From Streptomyces sp. PsTaAH-137 (GTDB lineage Bacteria > Actinomycetota > Actinomycetes > Streptomycetales > Streptomycetaceae), in NCBI RefSeq assembly GCF_003259365.1, contig NZ_QLLY01000015.1, positions 124,001 to 188,000 of the forward strand: 64,000 bases of DNA. Reading direction: 5' to 3'. A model generated the notes under the pieces. The model did no database searches, was not told where the DNA came from, and saw only the letters and a list, made by a program, of their open reading frames with translations. Shown one piece after another: positions 52,245-60,270 of this stretch. A program made the translations under genes and the position numbers. The first letter of the stretch is position 1; every line of letters begins with the position of its first letter.

Positions 52245-52278
52245 CGGCCGCGGTCGTCACGCTGGACGACCGCGGCCG
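52245..52278 (-). terminator. Hairpin terminator after TetR gene
   Basis: GGCCGCGGTCGTC (52246-52258) pairs perfectly with GACGACCGCGGCC (52265-52277), extended by one C-G pair, loop 6 bases. It lies 25 bases beyond the TetR stop. Confidence 0.8.
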
Positions 52279-52302
52279 ACGCCGCTCCGGGTGCCTCGAT
52301 TC

Positions 52303-52935
52303 CTACGGGCGCGGTGTGAACGCCGGATCGCGCTCCGCCAGTCCGTTGAGGACCAGGTCCCACACGTCGGCCAGCGCGTCCACGGACGCCGAACCGGTGC
52401 CGGGCAGAGCCGAATCCTCCAGGCCGGAGACGAGATGCCGGGTCAGCGTCGCCACGGTGTCCGAGGTCACTCCGGGCTTGAACTCGCTGTCGCCACGGGC
52501 CTGTTCGATCAGCCGGCGCACGCTGGGCAGCCAGCTGTCGCGCCAGTCCTCCGGTCCCGCGATGCGCTCACGGGTCAGGCGCGCGGACGCGCGGACCGTG
52601 GCCTCCGTCGCCAGGAGCTCGCCCAGGGTCAGCGTGATCCGCACGATGCGCGGCAGCGCGGGCTCGGTTCCGGCCTCCGGCGCGTCCGGCCCGTGCGGTG
52701 CGGCGATGCGCAGGACGGCCTCCCGGGCGAGGGCCGCACCGTCGGCGTGGATCGCGTGGGCCAGGTCCATCTTCGTGGGGAAGTGGAACGTCAGGGCTCC
52801 CATGGTCACGCCGGCCGCCTTGCTGATGCGCTGCAGGGACGAGCCGTCGTAGCCGAACCGCGAGATCTCCACGGCGGCTGCCTGGAGCAGACGCTTGCGT
52901 GTGCGCTCGGCTCGTTGCTGGCTCGCCATCATCAT
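52303..52935 (-). CDS. TetR regulator resembling gamma-butyrolactone receptors (ArpA-like)
   Basis: A 210-residue TetR protein. The N-terminus ERTRKRLLQAAAVEISRFGY, then SLQRISKAAGVTMGALTFHFPTK, has the GALxFHFPxK pattern of ArpA-type gamma-butyrolactone receptors. The rest (LTLGELLATEATVRASARLT) also fits the group. Three consecutive ATG codons start the gene (52935, 52932, 52929), with AAGGAG 4, 7 or 10 bases before. Placed beside an AvrD-type biosynthetic cluster, it may sense the cluster product or a related signal and repress the cluster. Ligand unproven. Confidence 0.85.
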   Translation of the reverse strand: MMMASQQRAERTRKRLLQAAAVEISRFGYDGSSLQRISKAAGVTMGALTFHFPTKMDLAHAIHADGAALAREAVLRIAAPHGPDAPEAGTEPALPRIVRITLTLGELLATEATVRASARLTRERIAGPEDWRDSWLPSVRRLIEQARGDSEFKPGVTSDTVATLTRHLVSGLEDSALPGTGSASVDALADVWDLVLNGLAERDPAFTPRP

Positions 52936-52992
52936 CTGTCTCCTTCGAGCCACGGGGTTCGGCCGTGAGTCCGCCCGCCCCTCTAAAAACCA

Positions 52993-53004
52993 ATCGATCT
53001 CTAT
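52993..53004. promoter_or_regulatory. ATCGATCTCTAT repeat before TetR gene
   Basis: The 12-mer ATCGATCTCTAT lies 58 bases before the TetR start. It matches the copy at 53231 at 11 of 12 positions. The internal ATCGAT is palindromic. Candidate binding site for one of the two regulators. Confidence 0.5.
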
Positions 53005-53230
53005 GATTATTCAGCCTTGAGGCGACGGTGCAAGCCTCGGCGCGGGTGGTGTCCGGATCTGAACAGAGTGAAAACTCTGCTTTAAGGCGCGGTCTTGAGT
53101 CCGTCGTGGCCGTTCAATTGGGGCATAAATACCCAAAGAGTTCACCGCGGGTCACGAAACACGCCAAGCTCCTCCGTGAAGCTTAGGTAAAAACGTAACG
53201 ATCCCTCTGTTTGGAGTAGAGAAAAAAAAG

Positions 53231-53242
53231 ATCGATCGCTAT
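53231..53242. promoter_or_regulatory. ATCGATCGCTAT repeat before XRE gene
   Basis: Second copy of the 12-mer (ATCGATCGCTAT), 68 bases before the XRE start and directly after an A run. Same strand and orientation as the first. Confidence 0.5.
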
Positions 53243-53309
53243 CTTGGTGGTGAAGCACCGCGCCGTGACCGGGCGGGTGCCAGTTGATTCGCGGAGGAGG
53301 ACGGCCACG

Positions 53310-54275
53310 ATGACTGCCACGGGATCGTCGGCAACCCGTGTCGCGTTGTTGATGCGCGACGCGGGGCGCCTGGAAGCCGGCAGGGATTCCCGCCGGAGGG
53401 GGGTCCAGGACGTCGCACCACCCAGGCCCTCCACCCTGAAGTTCGCCGAGCTTGGCAGCTTTCTCGCCGCGCGACGGGCCGAGGTGACCCCGGAGCAGGT
53501 GGGGCTGCCCGGCGGGGGATCGCGCAGGCTGACCGGGCTGCGCCGCGAGGAGGTGGCGATGCTCGCGGGCATCGGCGCCTCCTGGTACGCGTGGATCGAG
53601 CAGGGGAGAGCGAAGAACGTCTCCCTGGAGATCCTGGAGGCCATCGCGCACGTGCTGCGCCTCAACGAGGTGGAGTGCCTGCACATGATGCGGCTCGCGG
53701 GATACGCCGTTCCGCGCAGGCCGCGCAACCCGGTGGACGACGACCGGCGCCTCGCGATGCGGGTCGTCGACAGCTTCCTGTCCAAGCCGGCCTATTTCAT
53801 GGACCGTTACTGGGACGTCCTGGCGGCCAACTCCCTCGCGACGCGGCTGCTGGGCTTCGAGGGAGCGAACCACAACTACCTGGAGTCCCTCTTCCTCGAC
53901 CCGCGCGCCCCCGACCGGTTCGCCGACTGGGAGCGGGTCGCGGACGAGGCGGTGGCGCGGTTCCGCACACAGAGCGGCGAATACCTCGGCGACCCGAGGC
54001 TGGCCGCGCTCACCCAGCACCTGCGCGAGGGCAGCGCCGTCTTCGCGGATCTGTGGGAGCGGCACCGCTTCGGTGACGGGACCCAGGTCACGCAGGTGCT
54101 GACCCACCCCGGCCTCGGGCAGGTCAGCCTGTCCCACATCTGTCTCGACTTCGCGGCACGCCCCGGACTCCAGCTCATCCTGCTGGATCCGCAGTCCGGC
54201 GCGGTGGCGGACCGCCTGGCGCGGTGGGCACAGGACGCTCCGCTGCCGGAGGCCGGGGTCCGTGTGCCGGCCTGA
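53310..54275 (+). CDS. XRE/MmyB-like transcriptional regulator
   Basis: A 321-residue regulator. An N-terminal extension (1-40) precedes a lambda-type HTH (LGSFLAARRAEVTPEQVGLP, then RRLTGLRREEVAMLAGIGAS, WYAWIEQGR). The C-terminal 180 residues form the MmyB-like ligand domain (LAMRVVDSFLSKPAYFMDRY, WDVLAANSLATRLLG). GGAGGAGG precedes ATG 53310 at 9 bases. Such MmyB-like regulators often sit beside antibiotic or redox genes. Divergent from the ArpA-like TetR gene and immediately upstream of the MFS exporter. Confidence 0.9.
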   Translation: MTATGSSATRVALLMRDAGRLEAGRDSRRRGVQDVAPPRPSTLKFAELGSFLAARRAEVTPEQVGLPGGGSRRLTGLRREEVAMLAGIGASWYAWIEQGRAKNVSLEILEAIAHVLRLNEVECLHMMRLAGYAVPRRPRNPVDDDRRLAMRVVDSFLSKPAYFMDRYWDVLAANSLATRLLGFEGANHNYLESLFLDPRAPDRFADWERVADEAVARFRTQSGEYLGDPRLAALTQHLREGSAVFADLWERHRFGDGTQVTQVLTHPGLGQVSLSHICLDFAARPGLQLILLDPQSGAVADRLARWAQDAPLPEAGVRVPA

Positions 54276-54384
54276 CCGGTCCCGGGCCGTCGCCCGCCGC
54301 GGCAGTTCCCACCCTTTTCCCAACTGGCCTTATCGCTCAGCACTTTACGCCGAAACCCGAATACCCAGAGAGGTACACAGACCC

Positions 54385-55848
54385 ATGACCGCATCGGGTA
54401 CCACCCGCCGCCCAGGCCTGATCCTGGCCGCGCTGGCACTGGCCCAGCTGATCATCGCGCTGGACTACAGCATCGTGTTCGTCGCGCTGCCGGACATCGG
54501 CGAGGGGGTGGGCTTCTCGGGACAGCAGTTGCAGTGGGTCATCGGTGCCTACGCCGTCGCCTTCGGTGGCTTCCTGCTGCTCGGCGGCCGCCTGGCCGAC
54601 CTGCTCGGGCGCCGGCGCATGTTCCTGACCGGACTCTCCCTCTATGCGATCGCCTCCGTCGTCGGCGGCCTGGCCGACGGACCCGGCCCGCTCGTGGCCG
54701 CCCGCGCCGTGCAGGGCATCGGCGGAGCCCTCCTTGCTCCGGCCACCCTCTCCCTGCTCACGACCACCTTCGCGGAGGGTCGCGAGCGCAACCGGGCCCT
54801 GGGCATCTGGGGCGCGACCGGCAGCAGCGGCATGGTCGTCGGCTCCCTGCTGGGCGGCGTGCTGACCCAGGCGTTCGGCTGGGAGGCGGTCTTCTACGTG
54901 AACGTGCCGCTGGCCCTCGGAGTCGGTCTGCTCGGTGCGCGTGTGCTGCCCGCCGACGCCACGGCCGAGCGCCGCCAGGGCTTCGACCTGCCCGGCGGCG
55001 TCTCCGTGACCCTCGGGGCGCTGCTCCTGGTCTTCGGTCTCGTCCAGGGCCCCGACGCCGGCTGGGCCGCGCCCGTCACGCTGATCAGCTTCGTCGCCGC
55101 CGCGGCGCTGATCGTGGCCTTCGTCGTCATCGAGTCGCGCACCGCCGACCCGCTGGTGCCGCTGAAGGTCTTCTCGTACAAGAGCCTGCGGCTCGGCTCG
55201 ATGATCACTTTCATGTTCATGGCCACCTTCGGAGCCAGCGCCTACTTCCTCACCCTCGCGCTGCAGACGGTCCGCGACTGGAGCGCCCTCGCCACCGGCC
55301 TGGCGTTCATCCTGCCGTGCGCCTGCATCCTGGTCGGCTCCGTGGTCGGCGGCAAGCTGTCCACGGCCTTCGGCGTCCGCGGCACGCTCGTCATCGGCCT
55401 GGTGATCGGCGCGGTCGGCACGGCGCTGTTCGCCGCCTTCCTGGATTCCGGCTCGACGTACCTCCAGATGGCCCCCGGCATCGTCGTCTTCAGCCTGGCG
55501 CAGGGCGTCATCTGGACCGCCATGTTCTCGGCGGCCACCGCCGGGGTCGAGGAGGGGCTCCAGGGCCTCGCCTCCGGTCTCGCCACGAGCGGGCAGCAGG
55601 TCGGCGCCGCCGTCGGCCTCGCCGTCCTCGTCGCCGTCTCCAACGCGGTGACCGGATCCGACCCCGCCCCGGCCGAGCTGTCCGACGGCCTCCAGGCCGC
55701 CACGTACACCTCCGCCGTGCTCATCCTGCTCACCGTCGGCCTCGCCCTGGCGCTGAGCAAGCAGCCCAAGGCGGCGGCCGCGGACACCTCGCAGGTGGTG
55801 GCGAGCAGCCTCCCCGCGGAGCCGACCGTGCCGGTCCAGAACGCCTGA
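54385..55848 (+). CDS. MFS exporter, DHA2 family, of the AvrD cluster
   Basis: A 487-residue 14-helix exporter. The first-helix motif LDYSIVFVALPDIGEGVGFS and the loop LGGRLADLLGRRRMFL identify the DHA2 group. ATG 54385 has GAGAGG about 13 bases upstream; the longer frame from 54262 lies within the intergenic region after XRE. Codirectional with XRE. Likely exports the cluster product. A perfect hairpin ends the unit at 55919-55955. Confidence 0.92.
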   Translation: MTASGTTRRPGLILAALALAQLIIALDYSIVFVALPDIGEGVGFSGQQLQWVIGAYAVAFGGFLLLGGRLADLLGRRRMFLTGLSLYAIASVVGGLADGPGPLVAARAVQGIGGALLAPATLSLLTTTFAEGRERNRALGIWGATGSSGMVVGSLLGGVLTQAFGWEAVFYVNVPLALGVGLLGARVLPADATAERRQGFDLPGGVSVTLGALLLVFGLVQGPDAGWAAPVTLISFVAAAALIVAFVVIESRTADPLVPLKVFSYKSLRLGSMITFMFMATFGASAYFLTLALQTVRDWSALATGLAFILPCACILVGSVVGGKLSTAFGVRGTLVIGLVIGAVGTALFAAFLDSGSTYLQMAPGIVVFSLAQGVIWTAMFSAATAGVEEGLQGLASGLATSGQQVGAAVGLAVLVAVSNAVTGSDPAPAELSDGLQAATYTSAVLILLTVGLALALSKQPKAAAADTSQVVASSLPAEPTVPVQNA

Positions 55849-55918
55849 TCAACATCTGACGCTCCATCAAGTCCCCGTGCGTGCGGCACACAGCGCCACG
55901 CTCGCGCACGCGGACGGC

Positions 55919-55955
55919 CGAGGCCCGGTGTCGAACCCGTCGACACCGGGCCTCG
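55919..55955 (+). terminator. Perfect 16-bp hairpin after MFS gene
   Basis: CGAGGCCCGGTGTCGA (55919-55934) pairs perfectly with TCGACACCGGGCCTCG (55940-55955), loop 5 bases. Confidence 0.88.
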
Positions 55956-55996
55956 CGCGTGCACCCGCCCCACCTCCCTCCAGCGAAAGAGACGCG

Positions 55997-56845
55997 ATGA
56001 CCCACCACGACGCACCGTCCGCCACCGACAGCCACGTCAGGTCGCTCCGGCTCGGCGAGCACACCGTCACCGTCCTCACGGACGGCGGTGTCCAACTGCA
56101 CCCCCTGCACTGGTTTCCCGACTCCGCACCGGACGACTGGAGCGCCCCGGACGCCTCCCCGCTGGACTCCACCGGACACCTCGCCGCCCCCATCACCGCC
56201 CTGCTCGTCGAGCACCGCGACCGGGCCCTGCTCATCGACACCGGGTACGGCGCGCACAGCGTGGCCGCCGAGGACACCGTCGCCACCATCGGAGGCCTGT
56301 ACGGAGGACGGCTCCCGGCCGAACTCGCCCGCCACGGACGCGAGGGCGCGGACATCGACACGGTCGCCTTCACGCATCTCCACGACGACCACGTCGGATG
56401 GGCCTTCGGCGCCGGGCCCGACGCGCCACGCCTCTTCCCCCGGGCCGCGTTCGTGGCATCGGCCGCCGAGTGGAAGGGACAGGAGCAGCGGGCGGGCGAG
56501 GCGGCGACGCGAGCCGTGGCCACCGGCGACGAGGTCTTCCCCGGAGTCCGCGCCTGGGCCGCTCCCGGGCACACCGGCGGGCACACCGCCTACGTGATCT
56601 CGGGCGGCGGACGCCGGCTGATCGCCTTCGGCGACGTCTTCCACGTCCCGGACCAGTTCGCCCGTCCCGACTGGACCTGCGCGATGGACGCCGACCCGCG
56701 GCAGGCGGTGCGGACCCGGCACGCGATGACGGCCGAACTGACCCGGCCCGACACGCTCGCCTTCGCCACCCACTTCGCCGCGGGACCGCTCGGACGGGTC
56801 CGGACCCGGCGCGGTGTCCCGTACTGGGACGCCCTGGAGGCGTAG
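55997..56845 (+). CDS. Metallo-beta-lactamase fold hydrolase (lactonase-like)
   Basis: A 282-residue MBL-fold hydrolase. The metal motif HLHDDH is at residues 127-132, further ligands follow in APGHTGGHTAYV (His) and FGDVFH (Asp), with the last His in FATHFA. The layout resembles AHL lactonases and MBL hydrolases of the AttM group. Within an AvrD cluster it could open or process a lactone product, or turn over a signal; this is inference. AAAGAG precedes ATG 55997. It lies between the exporter terminator and the biosynthetic operon. Confidence 0.88.
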   Translation: MTHHDAPSATDSHVRSLRLGEHTVTVLTDGGVQLHPLHWFPDSAPDDWSAPDASPLDSTGHLAAPITALLVEHRDRALLIDTGYGAHSVAAEDTVATIGGLYGGRLPAELARHGREGADIDTVAFTHLHDDHVGWAFGAGPDAPRLFPRAAFVASAAEWKGQEQRAGEAATRAVATGDEVFPGVRAWAAPGHTGGHTAYVISGGGRRLIAFGDVFHVPDQFARPDWTCAMDADPRQAVRTRHAMTAELTRPDTLAFATHFAAGPLGRVRTRRGVPYWDALEA

Positions 56846-56971
56846 CAGACCGCCCGGCGCTCAGCGTGTTGGTGTGAATGGCAGTTTGCCTGGCGGTGGC
56901 GTCGCGGAAGCCGGTGACATTGAAGTCTGGGGAACCGGAAAACCCGCTGCGATGATTCACAGCGTGGACCA

Positions 56972-56990
56972 GAACTTCTATTCGAAGTTC
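56972..56990. promoter_or_regulatory. Inverted repeat before the biosynthetic operon
   Basis: GAACTTC-TATTC-GAAGTTC is a perfect 7+5+7 inverted repeat, 124 bases before the HAD-IB gene. TTCACAGCG occurs on both sides (56957-56965 and 56988-56996), so the site may be a double operator for the operon promoter. Confidence 0.45.
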
Positions 56991-57113
56991 ACAGCGGAAT
57001 CCGGATCCGCCTTTGTCGGCCGGTGGCCGTGCTTCCACCGATCCGCCGCCGACGAATGACGCGGGAATCCGTCATGTCGTTCTCCCGGCCAGGCCACAGG
57101 AGGTACCAGACAG

Positions 57114-57905
57114 ATGAGACGGGTGAAAGTCGCCTTCTTCGACGTGGATCACACCCTGACCACCTCGGGAAGCATGTCCCGGTTACTGGCCTATTACCAC
57201 GCGGCCCTGGGCCACCCGCGCCGGGAATTCGACGACCGGATGTGCGAACTCAAGGCCATGACGGCCGTCGGATGCCCGCGCGAGGCGGTCAACCGCGCCT
57301 ATTACGCCGGTCTGGAGGGCCTCGACGCGGAGGTCATGGCCGCGATGGCCGGCGCCTGGTTCGACGCGGAACGCGCCACCGGCGGCTTCTACCACGAGCC
57401 CGCCGTCGCCGAACTGCGCCGGCACCGGGAACACGGCGCGCACGTCGTCCTCGTCTCCGGTTCCTTCCCCGCCCCGCTGCGCCTCATCGCCGCCGACCTC
57501 GGCGCGGACGAGCTCCTGTGCACGGTGCCGCGCGTCGAACGCGGCCGGTACACGGGGGAGTTGGACGGGCCGCCGATGATCGGGACCGCCAAGGCGGACG
57601 CCGCGCTGAAGGTCCTCCTGCAGCGCGGCGTCCCGGCCCGTGACTCGATCGCGTACGGGGACCACGTCTCGGACCTGCCGCTCCTGAGAGCGGCCGGTTC
57701 CGGCGTCGTCGTCGGCGGGAACCACCGGCTGCGCACCCTGGCGGGCGCCGAGGGCTGGACCCTGCTGCCCGGCACCCCGCCCGCACCGGACCTCCGCCTC
57801 CCGGCCTGGTCCGCCCCGGCCCGGTCCGCCCCCTGGACGGCGCGCGGCCGCACCGCACAGCCCTTTGTCACCTCATCCCGCTATGACATGTCGGAGAGCG
57901 CATGA
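57114..57905 (+). CDS. HAD-IB family phosphatase
   Basis: A 263-residue phosphatase of the phosphoserine-phosphatase-like IB subclass. Asp10 and Asp12 in FFDVDHT are nucleophile and acid/base, SGS (LVSGSFPAPLRL) is motif II, and KADAALK and YGDHVSDLPLLR are motifs III and IV. In gamma-butyrolactone pathways a phosphatase removes the phosphate left from the three-carbon unit, and the same role is plausible here. AGGAGGT lies about 10 bases before ATG 57114. The 3' end overlaps the ligase ATG (ATGA). First gene of the AvrD operon. Confidence 0.9.
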   Translation: MRRVKVAFFDVDHTLTTSGSMSRLLAYYHAALGHPRREFDDRMCELKAMTAVGCPREAVNRAYYAGLEGLDAEVMAAMAGAWFDAERATGGFYHEPAVAELRRHREHGAHVVLVSGSFPAPLRLIAADLGADELLCTVPRVERGRYTGELDGPPMIGTAKADAALKVLLQRGVPARDSIAYGDHVSDLPLLRAAGSGVVVGGNHRLRTLAGAEGWTLLPGTPPAPDLRLPAWSAPARSAPWTARGRTAQPFVTSSRYDMSESA

Positions 57906-59248
57906 CTGCCTGGTTCTTTCAACGACTGGAAACCTTCGGGGACGCCGACGCCATCGTCTTCGAAGGCCGCACGCACAGCTACCGGCACGTACTCGACCTC
58001 GCCGCCCGGTGGGGCGAACTCCTCGACACGCACGGCATCCGCTCCGGCGACGTCGTCGCGCTGGAGGGGCCCAGCAGCGTCGAGGCGTGCGCTGGACTGC
58101 TCGCCCTGATCGCCCGCGGAGCCGTCGCCGTGCCCCTGGCCCCGCTGCCCGCCGCCAAGCGGACGGAGTTCCTCGACGTCGCCGAGGTCGAGACGGTCGT
58201 GACCCTCGGCGGGTCCGCCGCCGAGCACCGCGTCGAGCGCACCGGACGACGTGCCGTGCACCCCCTCTACGAGCGCCTGCGCGCCGCGGCCACCCCCGGT
58301 CTGGTGCTGTTCAGTTCGGGCACCACCGGGCGCAGCAAGGCCACCGTCCTCGACCTGGCGAAGATGCTGGGCAAGTACCGCGAGATCCGCAGGGCGCAGC
58401 GCACCCTCGGCTTCCTCAGCCTCGACCACATCGGCGGCATCAACACCCTGCTGCACACGCTCAGCCAGGGCGGCGCGCTGGTCACCATCGCCGAGCGCAC
58501 CCCGGCCACGGTCTGCGCCGCCGTCGCCGCCCACCGCATCCAGGTCCTGCCCACCACGCCGACGTTCCTCAACATGCTGCTGATCTCGGGGGCGTACGCC
58601 GACCACGACCTCGACTCCCTGCGGCTCATCACGTACGGCACGGAACCCATGCCGCTCGGCGTCCTGCGCAAGCTTCACGAGGCACTGCCCGACGTACGCC
58701 TGAAGCAGACCTACGGCCTGTCCGAACTCGGCATCCTGGCCACCAAGTCGCGCGGTGACGACAGCCTCTGGGTCAAGCTCGGCGGCGCCGGATTCGACTA
58801 CGACGTCCGCGACGGCATCCTGTGGATCCGCTCCGACATCGCCATGTTGGGCTACCTCAACGCGCCCGCGCCCTTCGACGACCGGGGCTACTTCAACACA
58901 CAGGACGCCGTCGAGGTCGACGGCGACTACGTCCGCATCCTCGGCCGGAAGTCGGAGATCATCAACGTCGCGGGGGAGAAGGTCTACCCGGGCGAGGTGG
59001 AGAACGTCCTGCTGGAGATGGACATCGTCGCCGACGCCACGGTCTCCGGCCGCAGCAGCCACATCACCGGCCAGGTCGTCCAGGCCGTCGTGAAGCTGAC
59101 CCGCCCGGCCGACCCCAAGGACGTGGCCCGCCAGGTGCGCCGCCACTGCTCCGAGCGGCTCGAGGCCTACAAGGTGCCGCTCCTCGTCGAGGTGTCGCAG
59201 GACGACCACCACTCCGAACGCTTCAAGAAGATCAGGGCCGCGGTATGA
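57902..59248 (+). CDS. AMP-dependent acyl ligase (acyl-ACP/CoA ligase)
   Basis: A 448-residue adenylate-forming enzyme. The P-loop LVLFSSGTTGRSKAT, motif YGLSELGILATK, the aspartate region of RGYFNTQDAVEVDGDYV, the hinge ILGRKSEIINVAGEKVYPGE and the C-terminal catalytic Lys in HSERFKKIR are intact. Compact, without extra domains. Situated before an ACP gene, it probably activates a carboxylic acid and loads it onto that carrier. Overlaps both neighbours (ATGA junctions), so stoichiometric translation is expected. Confidence 0.9.
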   Translation: MTAWFFQRLETFGDADAIVFEGRTHSYRHVLDLAARWGELLDTHGIRSGDVVALEGPSSVEACAGLLALIARGAVAVPLAPLPAAKRTEFLDVAEVETVVTLGGSAAEHRVERTGRRAVHPLYERLRAAATPGLVLFSSGTTGRSKATVLDLAKMLGKYREIRRAQRTLGFLSLDHIGGINTLLHTLSQGGALVTIAERTPATVCAAVAAHRIQVLPTTPTFLNMLLISGAYADHDLDSLRLITYGTEPMPLGVLRKLHEALPDVRLKQTYGLSELGILATKSRGDDSLWVKLGGAGFDYDVRDGILWIRSDIAMLGYLNAPAPFDDRGYFNTQDAVEVDGDYVRILGRKSEIINVAGEKVYPGEVENVLLEMDIVADATVSGRSSHITGQVVQAVVKLTRPADPKDVARQVRRHCSERLEAYKVPLLVEVSQDDHHSERFKKIRAAV

Positions 59249-59988
59249 GCACCCCGACCCCGGCCCGCAGGGCGGCACTCGTCAGCGGCGGCACCAAAGG
59301 ACTCGGCAGGGTCCTGGTCGAACGGCTGCTCGCCGACGGCTGGTCCGTGTCGACGTTCAGCCGGACGTCCAACGACTTCGTCACCGAGACGACGGACAAG
59401 TACCAGGACGCGTTCCACTGGGAGTCCGTCGATCTCGCCGACTCCCAGGGCCTGCGCTCCTTCGCGCGCGACACCGGCAAGCGGTTCGGGCGGCTCGACC
59501 TCCTCATCAACAACGCCGGCGTGCTTCACCAGGAACTCTTCCTCACCGCAGCCCCCGGCCGGATGGAGGACCTGATCCGCGTCAACCTCCTCGCCCCGCT
59601 GCACCTCTCCCAGGCCTGCGCCCGGCTCATGGTGCGCGGCGGCGGCGGAAGCATCGTCAACATCTCGTCCATCAACGCCGTACGGGGATACCGGGGCGTC
59701 GCCGTCTACGCCGCGGCCAAGGCCGGCCTCGAAGGTCTCGGCCGCAGCATGGCACGCGAGCTGGGGCCCCAGGGCGTACGGGTCAACACCCTCACGCCCG
59801 GCTTCTTCGACAGCGACATGACCGCGGAGGTCACGTCGGCGAACCGCGAGAAGATCCAGCGGCGCACGCCGCTGGGACGACTGGGGACGGTGGACGAGAT
59901 CGCCGACGCGGTCCTCTTCCTCGCGACCCCCTCATCACGCTTCATCACCGGACAGACCATGGTCATCGACGGAGGCATCACATGCTGA
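59245..59988 (+). CDS. Ketoreductase-type SDR (FabG-like)
   Basis: A 247-residue SDR. Motifs are SGGTKGLGR (unusual S/G before the G-x-x-x-G-x-G), NNAGV, SIVNISSINAVRG (catalytic Ser) and YAAAKAGLEG, with the C-terminal MVIDGG. FabG-like length. Probably reduces a beta-keto group, either on the ACP-bound chain or after AvrD condensation. ATG overlaps the ligase stop; its own stop lies 7 bases into the ACP gene. Confidence 0.92.
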   Translation: MSTPTPARRAALVSGGTKGLGRVLVERLLADGWSVSTFSRTSNDFVTETTDKYQDAFHWESVDLADSQGLRSFARDTGKRFGRLDLLINNAGVLHQELFLTAAPGRMEDLIRVNLLAPLHLSQACARLMVRGGGGSIVNISSINAVRGYRGVAVYAAAKAGLEGLGRSMARELGPQGVRVNTLTPGFFDSDMTAEVTSANREKIQRRTPLGRLGTVDEIADAVLFLATPSSRFITGQTMVIDGGITC

Positions 59989-60269
59989 ACGACACCCAAA
60001 CCACGGACAGCGCCGTGCAGCGGACCGTCCTGCGCGAGATCGACAACGTTCTGCTCAACGACGACGGCGCCATCGAGTACAACCTGGACGACCCGCTGCT
60101 GACGGCCGGCCTCAACTCGCTGCTGCTGGCCCAGCTGCTGCTGGAGCTGGAGGCCGAACTCGGCGTCGACCCCTTCTCCGGCGACCGGTCCATCACCGAC
60201 GTGCGCACCGTCCGCGAGCTCGTCGCCGCCTACGAGGACTCGATACGTACCGCAGGGGCGGGTGTGTGA
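59982..60269 (+). CDS. Acyl carrier protein
   Basis: A 95-residue carrier protein. The phosphopantetheine Ser is Ser46 in LTAGLNSLLLAQLLLELE (NSL in place of DSL). It carries the acyl chain made or loaded by the ligase. Overlaps the SDR stop and precedes AvrD. Confidence 0.9.
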   Translation: MLNDTQTTDSAVQRTVLREIDNVLLNDDGAIEYNLDDPLLTAGLNSLLLAQLLLELEAELGVDPFSGDRSITDVRTVRELVAAYEDSIRTAGAGV

Positions 60270-60270
60270 C

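Larger units (their letters stand above)
51971..52302. other. Intergenic region between ATPase operon and TetR gene
   Basis: Contains the promoter of the minus-strand ATPase-LLM operon, the palindrome CCAACAGTGTTGG (52132-52144) and the terminator of the TetR gene (52245-52278). Apart from these I see no gene on either strand. Confidence 0.55.
52936..53309. other. AT-rich divergent regulatory region (TetR / XRE)
   Basis: A 374-base region of clearly lower GC than its flanks, with runs of A (GAAAAAAAAG) and T. It separates the two divergent regulator genes. It holds two near-identical 12-base direct repeats (52993-53004 and 53231-53242) described separately. No gene is supported on either strand. 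Confidence 0.6.

Noticed and set aside
56952..57059. 35-codon ORF before the HAD-IB gene
   Set aside because: No ribosome-binding site and it covers the inverted repeat at 56972; more likely regulatory DNA.
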